NCBI GenBank assembly: GCA_020633435.1
Contig: JACKDP010000003.1
Coordinates: forward strand, 372,001-436,000
From: Myxococcales bacterium
GTDB lineage: Bacteria; Myxococcota_A; Bradymonadia; UBA7976; UBA1532
Direction of reading: 5' to 3'
DNA length: 64,000 bases
Under the pieces are notes generated by a model. The model saw only the letters and a list, made by a program, of their open reading frames with translations. It made no database searches and was not told where the DNA came from. Made by a program: the position numbers and the translations under genes. Shown here piece by piece: positions 54,538-63,441 of the stretch (positions are counted from its first letter, which is position 1; every line of letters begins with the position of its first letter).

Positions 54538-55100
54538 GCGTCCGCGCCGGTCTCGGCGGGGGCCTCGGCCGCCACCAGGCTGCGGCTGCAGCTCCAGCAG
54601 GCCCCGAAGTTGGCGGGGTTCTCCTCGCCACAGTGCCCGCACTTCACCTGGGGCTGATCCCCGCCCGTGCCCTGGGCCGCGATGACGGCCCGGGCCTTGC
54701 CCAGCTCGCCCCGCGCCACCCACAGCTCCACGTCCGTGTTGTGATCCGGGAACGGATCGCTGCGGTGGTCGTGGTTGAAGTGGGCCCGCACGCCCTCCTG
54801 GGCCAGGGCGTCGTGCAGGACGTGGGCCTCCACCGAGTTGAGGCGGCCCGTGAGCCGGACGAGCTCGTACAGGGCGCCCTGCCGCCGGGCCTCGGCGAGC
54901 CGGTACTCGAGCACCTGCACCAGGACGTCGCACTCCTCGTCGTTCATGCCCTTCAGGCCGAGCCGCAGGGCATCGAGCACGCCGTCGACCGTCGCCTCGT
55001 CCACCCCGCCGGCCTCCAGGCCGCAGAGCACCACGTGGGCCACGGCCCCCAGCGGCCCCTTGAACCGATAGGAGTCCGCCAGCGTTTCCTCGAACTTCAT
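54534..55100 (-). CDS. DUF2007-like protein with C-terminal zinc ribbon
   Basis: The 188-aa cytosolic protein has a helical N-terminal half, a DUF2007-like segment at about residues 85-145 (NSVEAHVLHDALAQEGVRA, with later DVELWVARGELGKA) and a zinc ribbon C-x2-C-x11-C-x2-C (KCGHCGEEN and ACWSCSR). DUF2007 proteins are putative signalling adaptors. GGAGGAG lies before the ATG at 55100. It diverges from ndh. Confidence 0.7.
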   Translation of the reverse strand: MKFEETLADSYRFKGPLGAVAHVVLCGLEAGGVDEATVDGVLDALRLGLKGMNDEECDVLVQVLEYRLAEARRQGALYELVRLTGRLNSVEAHVLHDALAQEGVRAHFNHDHRSDPFPDHNTDVELWVARGELGKARAVIAAQGTGGDQPQVKCGHCGEENPANFGACWSCSRSLVAAEAPAETGADA

Positions 55101-55219
55101 GGTCTCTCTCCTCCCGGGTCGACCCCTTGACCGTCGCCCATTCCCCGAGGTGAAGCAAGGCCTGCGACGCCCCGCGCCCCCGGGCATCCACTCCGCGAAC
55201 CCTGGCCCCGGGAGGCCCA

Positions 55220-56482
55220 ATGGCCGACCCCCACGTCGTCATCATCGGCGGCGGCTTCGGCGGGCTGCAGGCGGCCCGCGCCCTGCGCGGCGCCCCCGTC
55301 CGCATCACCCTCGTCGATCGCCGCAACCACCACCTCTTCCAGCCCCTGCTCTACCAGGTGGCCACCGCCGCCCTCACCGCCCCCGACATCGCGGCCCCCA
55401 TCCGCAAGATCCTGAGAAAGCAGAAGAATGTCCGGGTCATCCTGGCCTCCGCCCAGCGCATCGACGCCGAGAGTCGGCGCGTCGAGCTGGACGACGGCCA
55501 CCTGGACTACGACTACCTGGTGGTCGCCGCCGGGGCGACGCACAGCTACTTCGGCCACGACGAGTGGCGGCCCTTCGCCCCGGGCCTCAAGACCCTGGGC
55601 GAGGCCCTCGAGATCCGCCGGCGCGTGCTCCTGGCCTACGAGGCCGCCGAGCGCGAGCCCGATCCCGCCCTGCGGGCGCGCTGCCTGACGTTCGTGGTGA
55701 TCGGCGGCGGCCCCACCGGCGTCGAGCTGGCCGGCGCCCTGGCCGAGATCGCCCACCACACGATGGCCCGCAACTTCCGCAGCTTCGACCCCAACGACGC
55801 CCGGGTGCTGCTGCTGGAGGGCGGACCCCGCGTCCTCGGGGCCTTCGACGAGCGCCTGTCGGCCAAGGCCCAGGCGGCCCTGCAGAAGCTGCGGGTGGAG
55901 GTGCGCACGGGCGTGATGGTCACCCGCATCGACGCCGACGGCGTGGAGGTGGCGGGCGAGCGCGTCGCGGCGCGCACGGTGCTCTGGGGGGCCGGCGTGC
56001 GCGGGGTGCCCCTGGGCGCCACCCTGGGCGCGCCCCTCGACCGCGGCGGGCGCGTCATCGTCGAGCCGGATCTGAGCGTCCCCGGCCACCCCGAGGTCTT
56101 CGTCATCGGCGATCTGGCCGCCGTGAAGGACGGCGAGCGCATGGTCCCCGGCGTCGCCCCGGCCGCCATCCAGGGGGGCGCGCAGGCGGCGAAGGCCATC
56201 CGCGCCAGCCTCGGCGGCCGCCCGCGGCCCGCCTTCCGCTACCGCGACAAGGGCAGCCTCGCCACCATCGGCCGCTCGGCCGCGGTGGCGCAGATCGGGC
56301 GGTTCCGCTTCTCGGGCTACCTGGCCTGGCTGGCCTGGCTGCTCGTCCACATCATGACGCTGGTCGGATTTCGCAATCGAGTCGCGGTGTTGCTGGACTG
56401 GGCCTTCCAGTGGTTCACGTGGCAGCGCGGGGCGCGCGTGGTGCTGGAGAACCCCCCGGTGGAGGGGCCGCCGCGGCCCTGA
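55220..56482 (+). CDS. ndh: NADH dehydrogenase, type II
   Basis: The 420-aa membrane-associated flavoprotein passes electrons from NADH to quinone without pumping protons. It has the FAD-binding GGGFGGLQAA at the N terminus, an NAD-binding VIGGGPTGVELAG in the middle and FVIGDLAAV near the end of the second FAD site. The C-terminal amphipathic and hydrophobic helices (LAWLAWLLVHIMTLVGF) fit membrane attachment. GGGAGG precedes the ATG. Its stop codon abuts that of the convergent kinase gene in the palindrome TGATCA. Confidence 0.93.
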   Translation: MADPHVVIIGGGFGGLQAARALRGAPVRITLVDRRNHHLFQPLLYQVATAALTAPDIAAPIRKILRKQKNVRVILASAQRIDAESRRVELDDGHLDYDYLVVAAGATHSYFGHDEWRPFAPGLKTLGEALEIRRRVLLAYEAAEREPDPALRARCLTFVVIGGGPTGVELAGALAEIAHHTMARNFRSFDPNDARVLLLEGGPRVLGAFDERLSAKAQAALQKLRVEVRTGVMVTRIDADGVEVAGERVAARTVLWGAGVRGVPLGATLGAPLDRGGRVIVEPDLSVPGHPEVFVIGDLAAVKDGERMVPGVAPAAIQGGAQAAKAIRASLGGRPRPAFRYRDKGSLATIGRSAAVAQIGRFRFSGYLAWLAWLLVHIMTLVGFRNRVAVLLDWAFQWFTWQRGARVVLENPPVEGPPRP

Positions 56483-58199
56483 TCACTCGTCCAGGATGCG
56501 GACCTGGGGCTTGTCGGTGGGGGGGCTCGCCGGCTTCTCGCGCACGTCGAACTCGCGCACGTCGCGCTCATCCAGCACCTTCATGCGCAGGGTGTCGCGG
56601 GGCTGCGTCTCGGGCGCGGCCTCGGTGGCCGGGGCCGGGGCGGCGGTGCGGGGGGCCGCCGGCCGCTCGACGGGGCGCTCGGGCCGCTCGACGGGCCGCT
56701 CGACCGGGCGCTCGGGCCGCGTCGGGGCGATGACGCCATGCACCTTGCCGGGCTCCCCGGCCTCCACCTGCACCTGGACCACCGTCGTGCCGCCCTTGTA
56801 GGCCAGCGTCAGGCGCTGCGCCCCGACGGGCAGGCTGACCAGCGCGGGCGTGGTGCCCAGCGCCTCCTCGCCGAAGCGGATGGCCGCGCCGGGCGGGTTG
56901 GACGTGACCTGCACCTGCCCGGTGGCGGGCGCGGCGGGGGCGGCGTCGGGCGCCGGGGCGGCGTCGGGCACGGCCGCGTCGGGCGGGGAGGCGCCGTCGG
57001 GGGCGGGGCCGGCGGGCGGTGGCCGGGGCCCAGGCCGCGACGCCGGCGTCCGGGGCGAGCCCACCATCGCGGCCGCGCAGCCACAGGAAGCCGCCGAGCC
57101 CGGCCAGCACGATGAGCAGCACCACCAGCGGCACCCACAGGTCGCGCCGCGGCCGCAGCACCTCCAGCGGCGCCGTCCCCGGGTTCGACATGAGGCCGGA
57201 CGGGGCGATGCTGGCCCCGCTCATGGGCGTGAACTCGTCCTCGGCCCCCGTGATCCCCAGCCGCCCGCGGAGCTGCCGGATGGCCAGCCGCATCTCCGAC
57301 GCGCTGGCGAAGCGGTCGTCGGGCGACTTGGCCAGCACCCGCATCACCAGGGCCTCCAGCTCCGGGAACTCGAAGCCGGGCCGCACCGTGGAGAAGGGCG
57401 GCGGCGCCTGGGTGAGGTGCGCCCGGAAGAGCTCGCGGTGATCCCGGCTGTTGAAGGGCAGCTCCCCCGTCAGCATGCGGTAGAGCACCACCCCCAGCGC
57501 GTACAGATCGGTGCGCGCGTCCACCGTCCCCATCGCGATCTGCTCGGGGGCCATGTACTGCGGCGTCCCGCAGATCTGGCGGGTGGTGGTGATCTCCTCC
57601 AGGGGCTCCTCGAAGAAGGCGTCGTCGGCGTCGATGAACCGGGCGATGCCGAAGTCGAGGACCTTCACGAAGTCGGGGTCGTCGTTGCGGGTCGACAGGA
57701 AGAGGTTGCCGGGCTTGATGTCGCGGTGGACGACGTTGCGGCGGTGGGCGTGGTCGAGGGCCTTGAGCACCTGGTCGGTGATGTGCAGGGCGCGCTCGAC
57801 GGGCATCCCGCCCGAGCGCAGCACGTCATGCAGGACGCGCCCCTCCAGCAACTCCATGACCAGAAAGAGCTTTCCGTCCTCCGTGCGCCCGTAGTCGTGC
57901 ACCACGGTGATGTGCGGGTGGCTCAGGTTCGACGCGATGCGCGCCCCGCGGGCGAAGCGATCGGCGGAGTCCCCATCGGTGGGGGGCAGCAGCTTGATGG
58001 CCACATGGCGCTGCACCGGCTGCTGCATCGCCAGCCAGACCGAGCTGTCCATGCCGCCCACGCCCAGCAGCTCGCGCAGGGTGTAGCGCCCCGAGACCAC
58101 CAGCCCCGTCAGATCGGCCACCAGCGGCCGGCCGTCATGGGGGCAGCGCGGCAGCCGGTCGTCGAACCGGCTGCGGCACTTGGGGCAGATGGCCGCCAT
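56483..58199 (-). pseudogene. Ser/Thr kinase with PEGA tail, interrupted by a frameshift
   Basis: The protein starts with a zinc-ribbon-like CPKC/CPHD pair, then a Hanks kinase domain: glycine loop GVGGMDSSV (third glycine replaced by Asp), K69, HRDIKPGN, DFG and APE. A membrane helix (LWVPLVVLLIVLAGLGG) follows, then the frame changes near 57005-57040. In the other frame a Pro/Asp-rich linker leads into a PEGA domain (VTSNPPGAAIRFGEEALG) and a charged tail ending DKPQVRILDE. The full span is one base longer than a multiple of three, so one extra base in the GC run would explain it. It starts TGATG-overlapped with the lipoprotein gene and probably phosphorylates cytosolic targets in response to periplasmic signals. 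Confidence 0.85.
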
Positions 58200-59788
58200 C
58201 AGCGGGCGGCGTCCACGCCCGCGTCTCGGGGGGACTCCATGCCGGCGTCGGGCTCGGGCGCCGGCTCCGCCACGGGCACGTAGGTGCCGGCCGCGGTGTA
58301 GATGACGCCCAGGGAGCGCACGCGGCGCTCGGCCCGGTCGAAGCGCCAGCCCTCGATGTCGGCGGGGGCCTCGCCCAGGGCGTTGAAGTCGAGGGGGCCC
58401 GAGGCGCCGTCGAAGTCGAGCGTCGCCTCCGGGTTCGCCCGCAGCGCCCGCACCCCGTCGTTCCAGCCCTCCGGGCCCACCGTCAGCTTCGCCCCGGCCG
58501 ACAGGCGGCGAAGCTGCAGCCCGATGGACGGCCCGGACAGCGGCGTGCCGTCGGGGATGCCGGCCACGGCGTAGCCCAGCAGGTACATGGCGTCGTAGGA
58601 CTGGGCGTTGAACACGCTCGGATCGCGGCCCCACTTCGCGGTGTACGCGAAGGTGAAGTCCATGAAGTTGCGCCCCGCGGGCGACGAGGGCGCGGTGCCG
58701 ATGATGTTGTCGATGATGGACGGCCGCTGCACCTCGTCGACGAGCTTCAGATCCCGCGCGCCGTCGGTGAGCACGAACTGGTCGAAGTCGAACTGCCCCG
58801 CCGTGTTCAGGAACGCGATGCCGTCGTCGACGAACGCGATGAGCACCACCACCTCGGGGGCGAAGCGCAGCATGTCGGCGACGATGGGCGTGAACTCGGC
58901 GGCGCCGGCCCCCTCGGGGTAGCGGCGGTTGAACAGGTTGGCCTCGCCGCAGCGCCCCACGTCGCAGAGCGGGCCGCGGATCTCGGCCACGAAGCCGTTG
59001 CCGTAGGTGTTGTCGCGGTTGATGACCGCCACCTTCTCGAAGCCCCGATCCAGCAGGTAGGCCGCCACGGCCGCGCCCTGGAGGGCGTCGCTGGGGGCGG
59101 TGCGCCAGAGCAGGTCCTGGTCGTCGGCCAGCGTCGAGATGGCGGGGGCCGTGGACGAGGGGCTGATGAGCAGCACCCCGTTGGGCTTCGCCACGTCGTT
59201 GAAGACGCGGATGGTCACGTTGCTGGCGGCGGGGCCGATGATGGCCGGCACATGGGCGTGCTGGACGAGCCAGGTGGCGGCCTCGACCGCCTTGTCCTCG
59301 TCGGCGGCGGTGTCGCAGGCGATGAGGCCGAAGCGCTTGCCGTTCAGGCCGCCCACCTCGTTGATCTCTTCCAGGGCCAGCACCGCCGCCAGCTCGATGG
59401 ACTGCCCCACCGGGCCCAGATCGCCGGTGCGGGGCATGAGCATGCCCAGCAGGATGGTGCGATCGCTGGTGGCCTCGGCCGGCGTGACGCCGTACAGGGT
59501 GTGGCAGAGGTTCGGGTCGAGCTCCAGCCCGCCGCCGCCGCCCGCGCCCTGGTCCACCACCGCCGCGTCCATGCCGCCGCCGCCCGCGCCGCCGGCCCCT
59601 TGATCGGGCGTCGGCCCCTGGTCGGGGGTGGGGCCCGCCGCGGTGACGCAGAGCTTCTCGACGCAGCGCAGCCCGGTGGCGCAGTCGCCATCGGCGCTGC
59701 ACTCGTCCTCGAACTTCAGCGCGACGGAGCAGCCGTACAACCCCGCGATTGCCAACAGAAAAGCAGAAATGCCGCCGCGAGCGCTCAC
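58199..59788 (-). CDS. Periplasmic-binding (type I) lipoprotein
   Basis: The 529-aa protein has a lipobox LYGC, a Cys-containing N-terminal module (ECSADGDCATGLRC) and a Gly/Asp-rich linker to about residue 90. The rest is a Leu/Ile/Val-binding-protein-like domain of the branched-chain amino acid receptor family (LLGMLMPRTGDLGPVGQSIELA, later AIIGPAASNVT and YGNGFVAEIRG). There is no transporter nearby, so it likely acts as a sensor rather than in uptake. The GTG start overlaps the upstream TPR gene's stop (GTGA), and its own stop overlaps the kinase start, pointing to a sensor for that kinase. Confidence 0.85.
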   Translation of the reverse strand: MSARGGISAFLLAIAGLYGCSVALKFEDECSADGDCATGLRCVEKLCVTAAGPTPDQGPTPDQGAGGAGGGGMDAAVVDQGAGGGGGLELDPNLCHTLYGVTPAEATSDRTILLGMLMPRTGDLGPVGQSIELAAVLALEEINEVGGLNGKRFGLIACDTAADEDKAVEAATWLVQHAHVPAIIGPAASNVTIRVFNDVAKPNGVLLISPSSTAPAISTLADDQDLLWRTAPSDALQGAAVAAYLLDRGFEKVAVINRDNTYGNGFVAEIRGPLCDVGRCGEANLFNRRYPEGAGAAEFTPIVADMLRFAPEVVVLIAFVDDGIAFLNTAGQFDFDQFVLTDGARDLKLVDEVQRPSIIDNIIGTAPSSPAGRNFMDFTFAYTAKWGRDPSVFNAQSYDAMYLLGYAVAGIPDGTPLSGPSIGLQLRRLSAGAKLTVGPEGWNDGVRALRANPEATLDFDGASGPLDFNALGEAPADIEGWRFDRAERRVRSLGVIYTAAGTYVPVAEPAPEPDAGMESPRDAGVDAAR

Positions 59789-60558
59789 AGGCGACCTCCG
59801 ATCCAGATCGCCGCGCCGGCGCCGTCCGGGGTGGGCCCCACCGTCGCGGCGGGGGCGTCATCGCCGGGGGCGATGGCCACCAGCACCAGGCCGGTGATGG
59901 CGGCGGCGGCCCCGGCGCCCATCAGGATGTCGGCGATCAGGGCCTTGCCCTCGCCGTCGTCCCGCAGGCTCTTCTTCTCGCTCAGGGAGCGGCTGGCCTT
60001 GAAGTCGTCGGCGTCCTGGCTGGCCGAGAGGCCGAAGAACACGCCGCCGCCCAGGGCGGCCACGCCCACGCCCGTCAGGATCCAGCCGCCGGTGGCCAGG
60101 CCCGAGCCCGTCTCCCGGGGCGGCTCGCGCTGCTGGCTCGCGGCCAGGGCCTTCGCCTCGTCCTCGCGCCGCTTCGCCTCGGCGGCGCGGCGCTCCTCCT
60201 CGGCCTTGCGGGCGGCCGCCTGGGCCTTCGCCTGCTCGGCCTTGAGGGCCTGCAGCCGCGCCATCGCGCGGGACGACGCCTTGGGATCGGCGTCGGGCGT
60301 CGCGAGGTACTGGCGGTAGAACTCCATCGCCAGCTCGGCGTCGCCGATCTTGCGGTCGTAGATCAGGGCGATGTTGTAGAGGATGGTCGAGACCTTGCCG
60401 ACGGCGTAGGCCTCTCGGTACAGCTCGACCGCCTTGACGAAGTTGCCGGCCTCATACTCGGCGGTGGCCCGCTGGGCCAGCGCCTCCACGGGGTTCGCCG
60501 CCGGCTGCGCCCCGGCAGGATTCGCCAGCCCGAGCACCAGCGCCAGGACGATGCGCAT
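59785..60558 (-). CDS. TPR and coiled-coil envelope protein
   Basis: The 257-aa protein has a signal peptide ending near NPAGAQ, a TPR region (about residues 25-95, with YEAGNFVKAVELYREAY and AMEFYRQYL), a charged coiled coil of Lys/Glu/Ala and two C-terminal membrane helices (GGWILTGVGVAALGGGVFFGL and ILMGAGAAAAITGLVLVA). GGAGG precedes two successive ATGs; the second, at 60558, is better spaced. It is the first gene of the operon with the binding lipoprotein and the kinase. Confidence 0.75.
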   Translation of the reverse strand: MRIVLALVLGLANPAGAQPAANPVEALAQRATAEYEAGNFVKAVELYREAYAVGKVSTILYNIALIYDRKIGDAELAMEFYRQYLATPDADPKASSRAMARLQALKAEQAKAQAAARKAEEERRAAEAKRREDEAKALAASQQREPPRETGSGLATGGWILTGVGVAALGGGVFFGLSASQDADDFKASRSLSEKKSLRDDGEGKALIADILMGAGAAAAITGLVLVAIAPGDDAPAATVGPTPDGAGAAIWIGGRL

Positions 60559-60585
60559 CATCTGCCTCCCCCCCACATTCGGGGC

Positions 60586-60615
60586 ATCGTAGACACCGGA
60601 GACCGGGACCGTCAA
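60586..60615 (-). promoter_or_regulatory. Promoter of the TPR/binding-protein/kinase operon
   Basis: On the minus strand TTGACG (60615-60610) and TACGAT (60591-60586) are separated by 18 bases. Predicted start is about 20 nt before the first ATG. Confidence 0.6.
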
Positions 60616-60654
60616 GCACGGCCGAGATCCCGCAAACTGGCCAAAACTCGGCGG

Positions 60655-61689
60655 TTATCCGGCGAAGTCGTCCCCCGGATCGGCCCACCCGCGGGCGAGC
60701 TGCTCGCGCAGCGCGGACGTCTCATCCTGCCAGTAGCGCACCGTCCCGAAGTGGTCGAAGGTGCGCCGGAAGATGGGGTCGTCGAAGCGCCGGGCGATCC
60801 ACGTCGAGAAGTGGATCATGCGCAGCGAGCGCAGCGGCTCCACCAGGCGCAGCCACCGCGGGTCGAAGTCGCGCTCGGCCCGGTAGGCGTCGGCGATGCG
60901 CAGCCGCTGGCGGTGGCCGTCGGCGTCGGGCGCGGGCGCCAGCAGCCACACATCCTGCACCGCCGGCCCGATCACCAGGTCGTCGAAGTCGAGGAGGGTC
61001 AGGCCGCGGCCGGTGTCGAGCAGGTTGCCCTTGTGGCAGTCGCCGTGGATGCGGTGGGTGGGCACCCCGGCGAACAGAGGCTCCATGGCCCGCAGCACCG
61101 CCTCGACGGTGCCGGCGAAGGCGTCGCGGGCCGCCTCGGGGATGAGCCGGTTCTCCAGCAGGAACGCGAGGTTGTCCCAACCATAGGTGGTGGGATCCAG
61201 CGCCGGCCGGTCGGGGGCGTCATGGGCCTCGCCCACCGTGTGCAGGCGCGCCAGCAGCGCCCCCAGCTCGGCGAGCTGGCCGTCCGTCAGCTCCTCGGGG
61301 GGCCGCCCCGACACCCGGGGGAAGAGCGAGAAGTAGATGCCCGCGGCCGCCCCCGACAGCTCCCCGAGCGTCTCGTCCTCGTCGTCGCCGAGGGGCAGGG
61401 GCAGCACCACGGGCACCCGGGCGTCCGCCAGATCGAAGAGGAAGTCGTGCTCGTCCTCGATGGCGGCGCGGCTCCAGCGGCCCGGCCGGTAGAACTTGCC
61501 GACGACCGTGCGCAGGGCCCCGTCGGCGTCCTCCAGCTCGATCTGGTAGACGCGGTTCTCGTAGCTGTTCAGGGCCATCACGCGCCCGGTGGGGAACCAC
61601 CCGGGGAGCTGGATGGCGTCCAGAATCTGCAAGGGATCCAGGGCGTTGAACTGCCGCGCCAGCGGGTGATCGCCGAGGGCGCCGCTCAT
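60655..61689 (-). CDS. srkA: Stress response kinase A (YihE/SrkA-like)
   Basis: The 344-aa cytosolic kinase of the aminoglycoside-phosphotransferase fold has HGDCHKGNLL with the catalytic aspartate and LLDFDDL for metal binding. The N-terminal segment ENRVYQIELEDAD and the C-terminal region match SrkA, which counteracts stress-induced cell death in E. coli. Length is near the E. coli protein. Its ATG overlaps the stop of the ArsC-like gene by four bases. The Ser/Thr target is not known. Confidence 0.9.
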   Translation of the reverse strand: MSGALGDHPLARQFNALDPLQILDAIQLPGWFPTGRVMALNSYENRVYQIELEDADGALRTVVGKFYRPGRWSRAAIEDEHDFLFDLADARVPVVLPLPLGDDEDETLGELSGAAAGIYFSLFPRVSGRPPEELTDGQLAELGALLARLHTVGEAHDAPDRPALDPTTYGWDNLAFLLENRLIPEAARDAFAGTVEAVLRAMEPLFAGVPTHRIHGDCHKGNLLDTGRGLTLLDFDDLVIGPAVQDVWLLAPAPDADGHRQRLRIADAYRAERDFDPRWLRLVEPLRSLRMIHFSTWIARRFDDPIFRRTFDHFGTVRYWQDETSALREQLARGWADPGDDFAG

Positions 61690-62045
61690 GGCGTGACGCC
61701 CAGCAGGCGCGCGGCGCCGGCCAGATCGTTGCCGACGATGAGGGCGTCCCCCACCCGCAGCACCGGCCGGCGCAGCAGGTTGTTCGTCTCGGTGATGAGC
61801 GCGACGGCCCGCGCCTTGTCGGGGGGCGCGTCCTTGAGGCCGAGGGCGCGGTAGGTGGCGTTGTGGCTGTTGAGGAACGGCTGCACCGGCCGGTCGCCGA
61901 TGAGCGCGTCCAGCTCGGCCGCCGTCAGGGGCGAGGCGTTCATCTCGCGCTCGGTGTAGGCCACCCCCCACGCGTCGAGCTGCCGCTTGAACTTGCGGCA
62001 GGTGTCGCAGGACTTCTTCCAGATGAGGTGCACGTCGGCCGACAT
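61686..62045 (-). CDS. ArsC/Spx-family thioredoxin-fold protein
   Basis: The 119-aa protein is a thioredoxin-like fold with CDTCRKF near residue 13 and the RRPVLRVGD block typical of arsenate reductase/Spx relatives. The C-x2-C arrangement resembles Spx or YffB more than classical ArsC. No arsenic genes are nearby, so an arsenate role is unsupported. GGAG lies eight bases before the ATG. It is coupled to srkA. Confidence 0.83.
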   Translation of the reverse strand: MSADVHLIWKKSCDTCRKFKRQLDAWGVAYTEREMNASPLTAAELDALIGDRPVQPFLNSHNATYRALGLKDAPPDKARAVALITETNNLLRRPVLRVGDALIVGNDLAGAARLLGVTP

Positions 62046-62056
62046 GGGGAACTCCG

Positions 62057-63121
62057 TCAGGCGGGGGAGAGCCCGGCCAGGGCTCGCAGGATGTGGAGCA
62101 TGGCGCCCAGCTCCTTGAACAGCGCCCCCGGCCCGCGGGCGGCGTGGCCGGTGTGGCCGTAGAGGCCCGTGATGTGGGTGCCCGCGTGCACGCCGGGGGG
62201 CAGGGCGGCCTCGAGCAGGGCCGCCTGGGTGTACGGGATGACGTCGTCGTCCATGCCGTGCACCAGGTGCACCCGGGTCTGCAGGTCGGCCAGGTACGGG
62301 CGGGCGTCGAGGAAGTCGCGCCCGCCCGCGCGGCGCAGGGCCTCCTCCACCAGGCCCAGGGCCCCCGGCGCCAGGCCGCAGCCGCGCAGGAAGAGGGGCT
62401 GCAGCGGGGCCGGCAGCGTCTCGGCGATGCCCCGCACCACCGGCGGCCAGGCGTCCGGGGCCTTCATCTCGGGTCGGCCCCACGTCGCCTCGACGTACTG
62501 GCGCCACGCCGCCAGCAGGGGGGCCGGATCGGCGGGGGCCCCGGGCAGGTGCTCCACCAGATTCATGAAGGAGACCGGGTGGTTGAGCGGATCGTGGGGC
62601 ACGCCGCCGCCCCCCGTCAGGGAGAAGCGCATGGCGGCGTCCCACTCCGCGTAGCCGCCGAAGACGAGCACCTCGCCCACCTGATCGGGGCGGGCGGCGG
62701 CCACGCGCAGGGCCAGGAGCGAGCCGAACGAGATGCTGAGCTGCCCCGGCTTGCCCGGGGGGGCGGCGGGATCGGCCACCAGCGCGTCGAAGACGGCCAG
62801 GGCGTCGTCCACCAGCGTGGGCCGCAGCATCAGGTCGAGGAAGTCGGGCATGAACGGCGCCTGGACGCGGTAGCCGGCGTGGGCCAGCACCCGCCCGAAG
62901 CGGTCGAGCCGGGGATCATCCGGCCCGGCGTAGTGCAGGCCCGGCCAGAGCAGGAGCGGGGCGAGGGGCTTGTCCCCCGTCCAGGTGCGCACGCGGATGG
63001 GGGCGCGGCCCGGGGGGCCGGGGACGTGGGTGTCCTCGGCCTCGACCCCGGGGGGCAGCCGGGTGTCCGGCGTCCAGGGGCCGAGCCAGCGCGCCAGGCG
63101 CCTGAGGCGGACCTTCGGCAC
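62057..63121 (-). CDS. Alpha/beta hydrolase, serine-nucleophile type
   Basis: The 354-aa protein has an alpha/beta-hydrolase layout. The nucleophile elbow reads LSISFGSLLAL (S-x-S-x-G rather than G-x-S-x-G), with an acid in VHGMDDDVIP and a histidine in GLYGHTGHA. An N-terminal extension of about 60 residues precedes the core. Substrate is unknown; esterase or lipase-like action is plausible. The start is GTG one base after the upstream stop, so it is coupled to DUF1244. Confidence 0.78.
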   Translation of the reverse strand: MPKVRLRRLARWLGPWTPDTRLPPGVEAEDTHVPGPPGRAPIRVRTWTGDKPLAPLLLWPGLHYAGPDDPRLDRFGRVLAHAGYRVQAPFMPDFLDLMLRPTLVDDALAVFDALVADPAAPPGKPGQLSISFGSLLALRVAAARPDQVGEVLVFGGYAEWDAAMRFSLTGGGGVPHDPLNHPVSFMNLVEHLPGAPADPAPLLAAWRQYVEATWGRPEMKAPDAWPPVVRGIAETLPAPLQPLFLRGCGLAPGALGLVEEALRRAGGRDFLDARPYLADLQTRVHLVHGMDDDVIPYTQAALLEAALPPGVHAGTHITGLYGHTGHAARGPGALFKELGAMLHILRALAGLSPA

Positions 63122-63122
63122 C

Positions 63123-63419
63123 TCAGTCCTTCGGCCGGCCGGCCTCGAAGGCCGCCTGCTGCGCCGGCGTCGCCGGCTGCTGGTGCTGGGCCTTCCACGC
63201 CTCGTAGGGCATGCCGTAGACGATCTCGCGGGCGGCGGCGTCGGTGAGCGCCACCCCCTCCGCCTCGGCGGCCTCGCGGTACCAGCGCGACAGGCAGTTG
63301 CGGCAGAAGCCGGCCAGGCCCATCAGATCGATGTTCTGCACGTCCGTCCGGGCCTGGAGGTGGGCCACCAGGCGGCGGAAGGCCGCGGCTTCCAAGGAGA
63401 TTCGCTGCGCGTCGTCCAT
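63123..63419 (-). CDS. DUF1244-family protein
   Basis: The 98-aa protein matches DUF1244 along its length: RLVAHLQARTDVQNIDLM, then GFCRNCLSRWYREAA and YGMPYEAWKA. The family is widespread in proteobacteria; the cysteine pair could bind metal. Function is unknown. It lies 22 bp after the dusA gene and one base before the hydrolase, in one operon. Confidence 0.9.
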   Translation of the reverse strand: MDDAQRISLEAAAFRRLVAHLQARTDVQNIDLMGLAGFCRNCLSRWYREAAEAEGVALTDAAAREIVYGMPYEAWKAQHQQPATPAQQAAFEAGRPKD

Positions 63420-63441
63420 GCTCGTCCTCGTCGTCTCGCCG

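Noticed and set aside
61686..62045. Arsenate reductase arsC
   Set aside because: C-x2-C near the N terminus and absence of arsenic genes fit Spx/YffB-like relatives at least as well.
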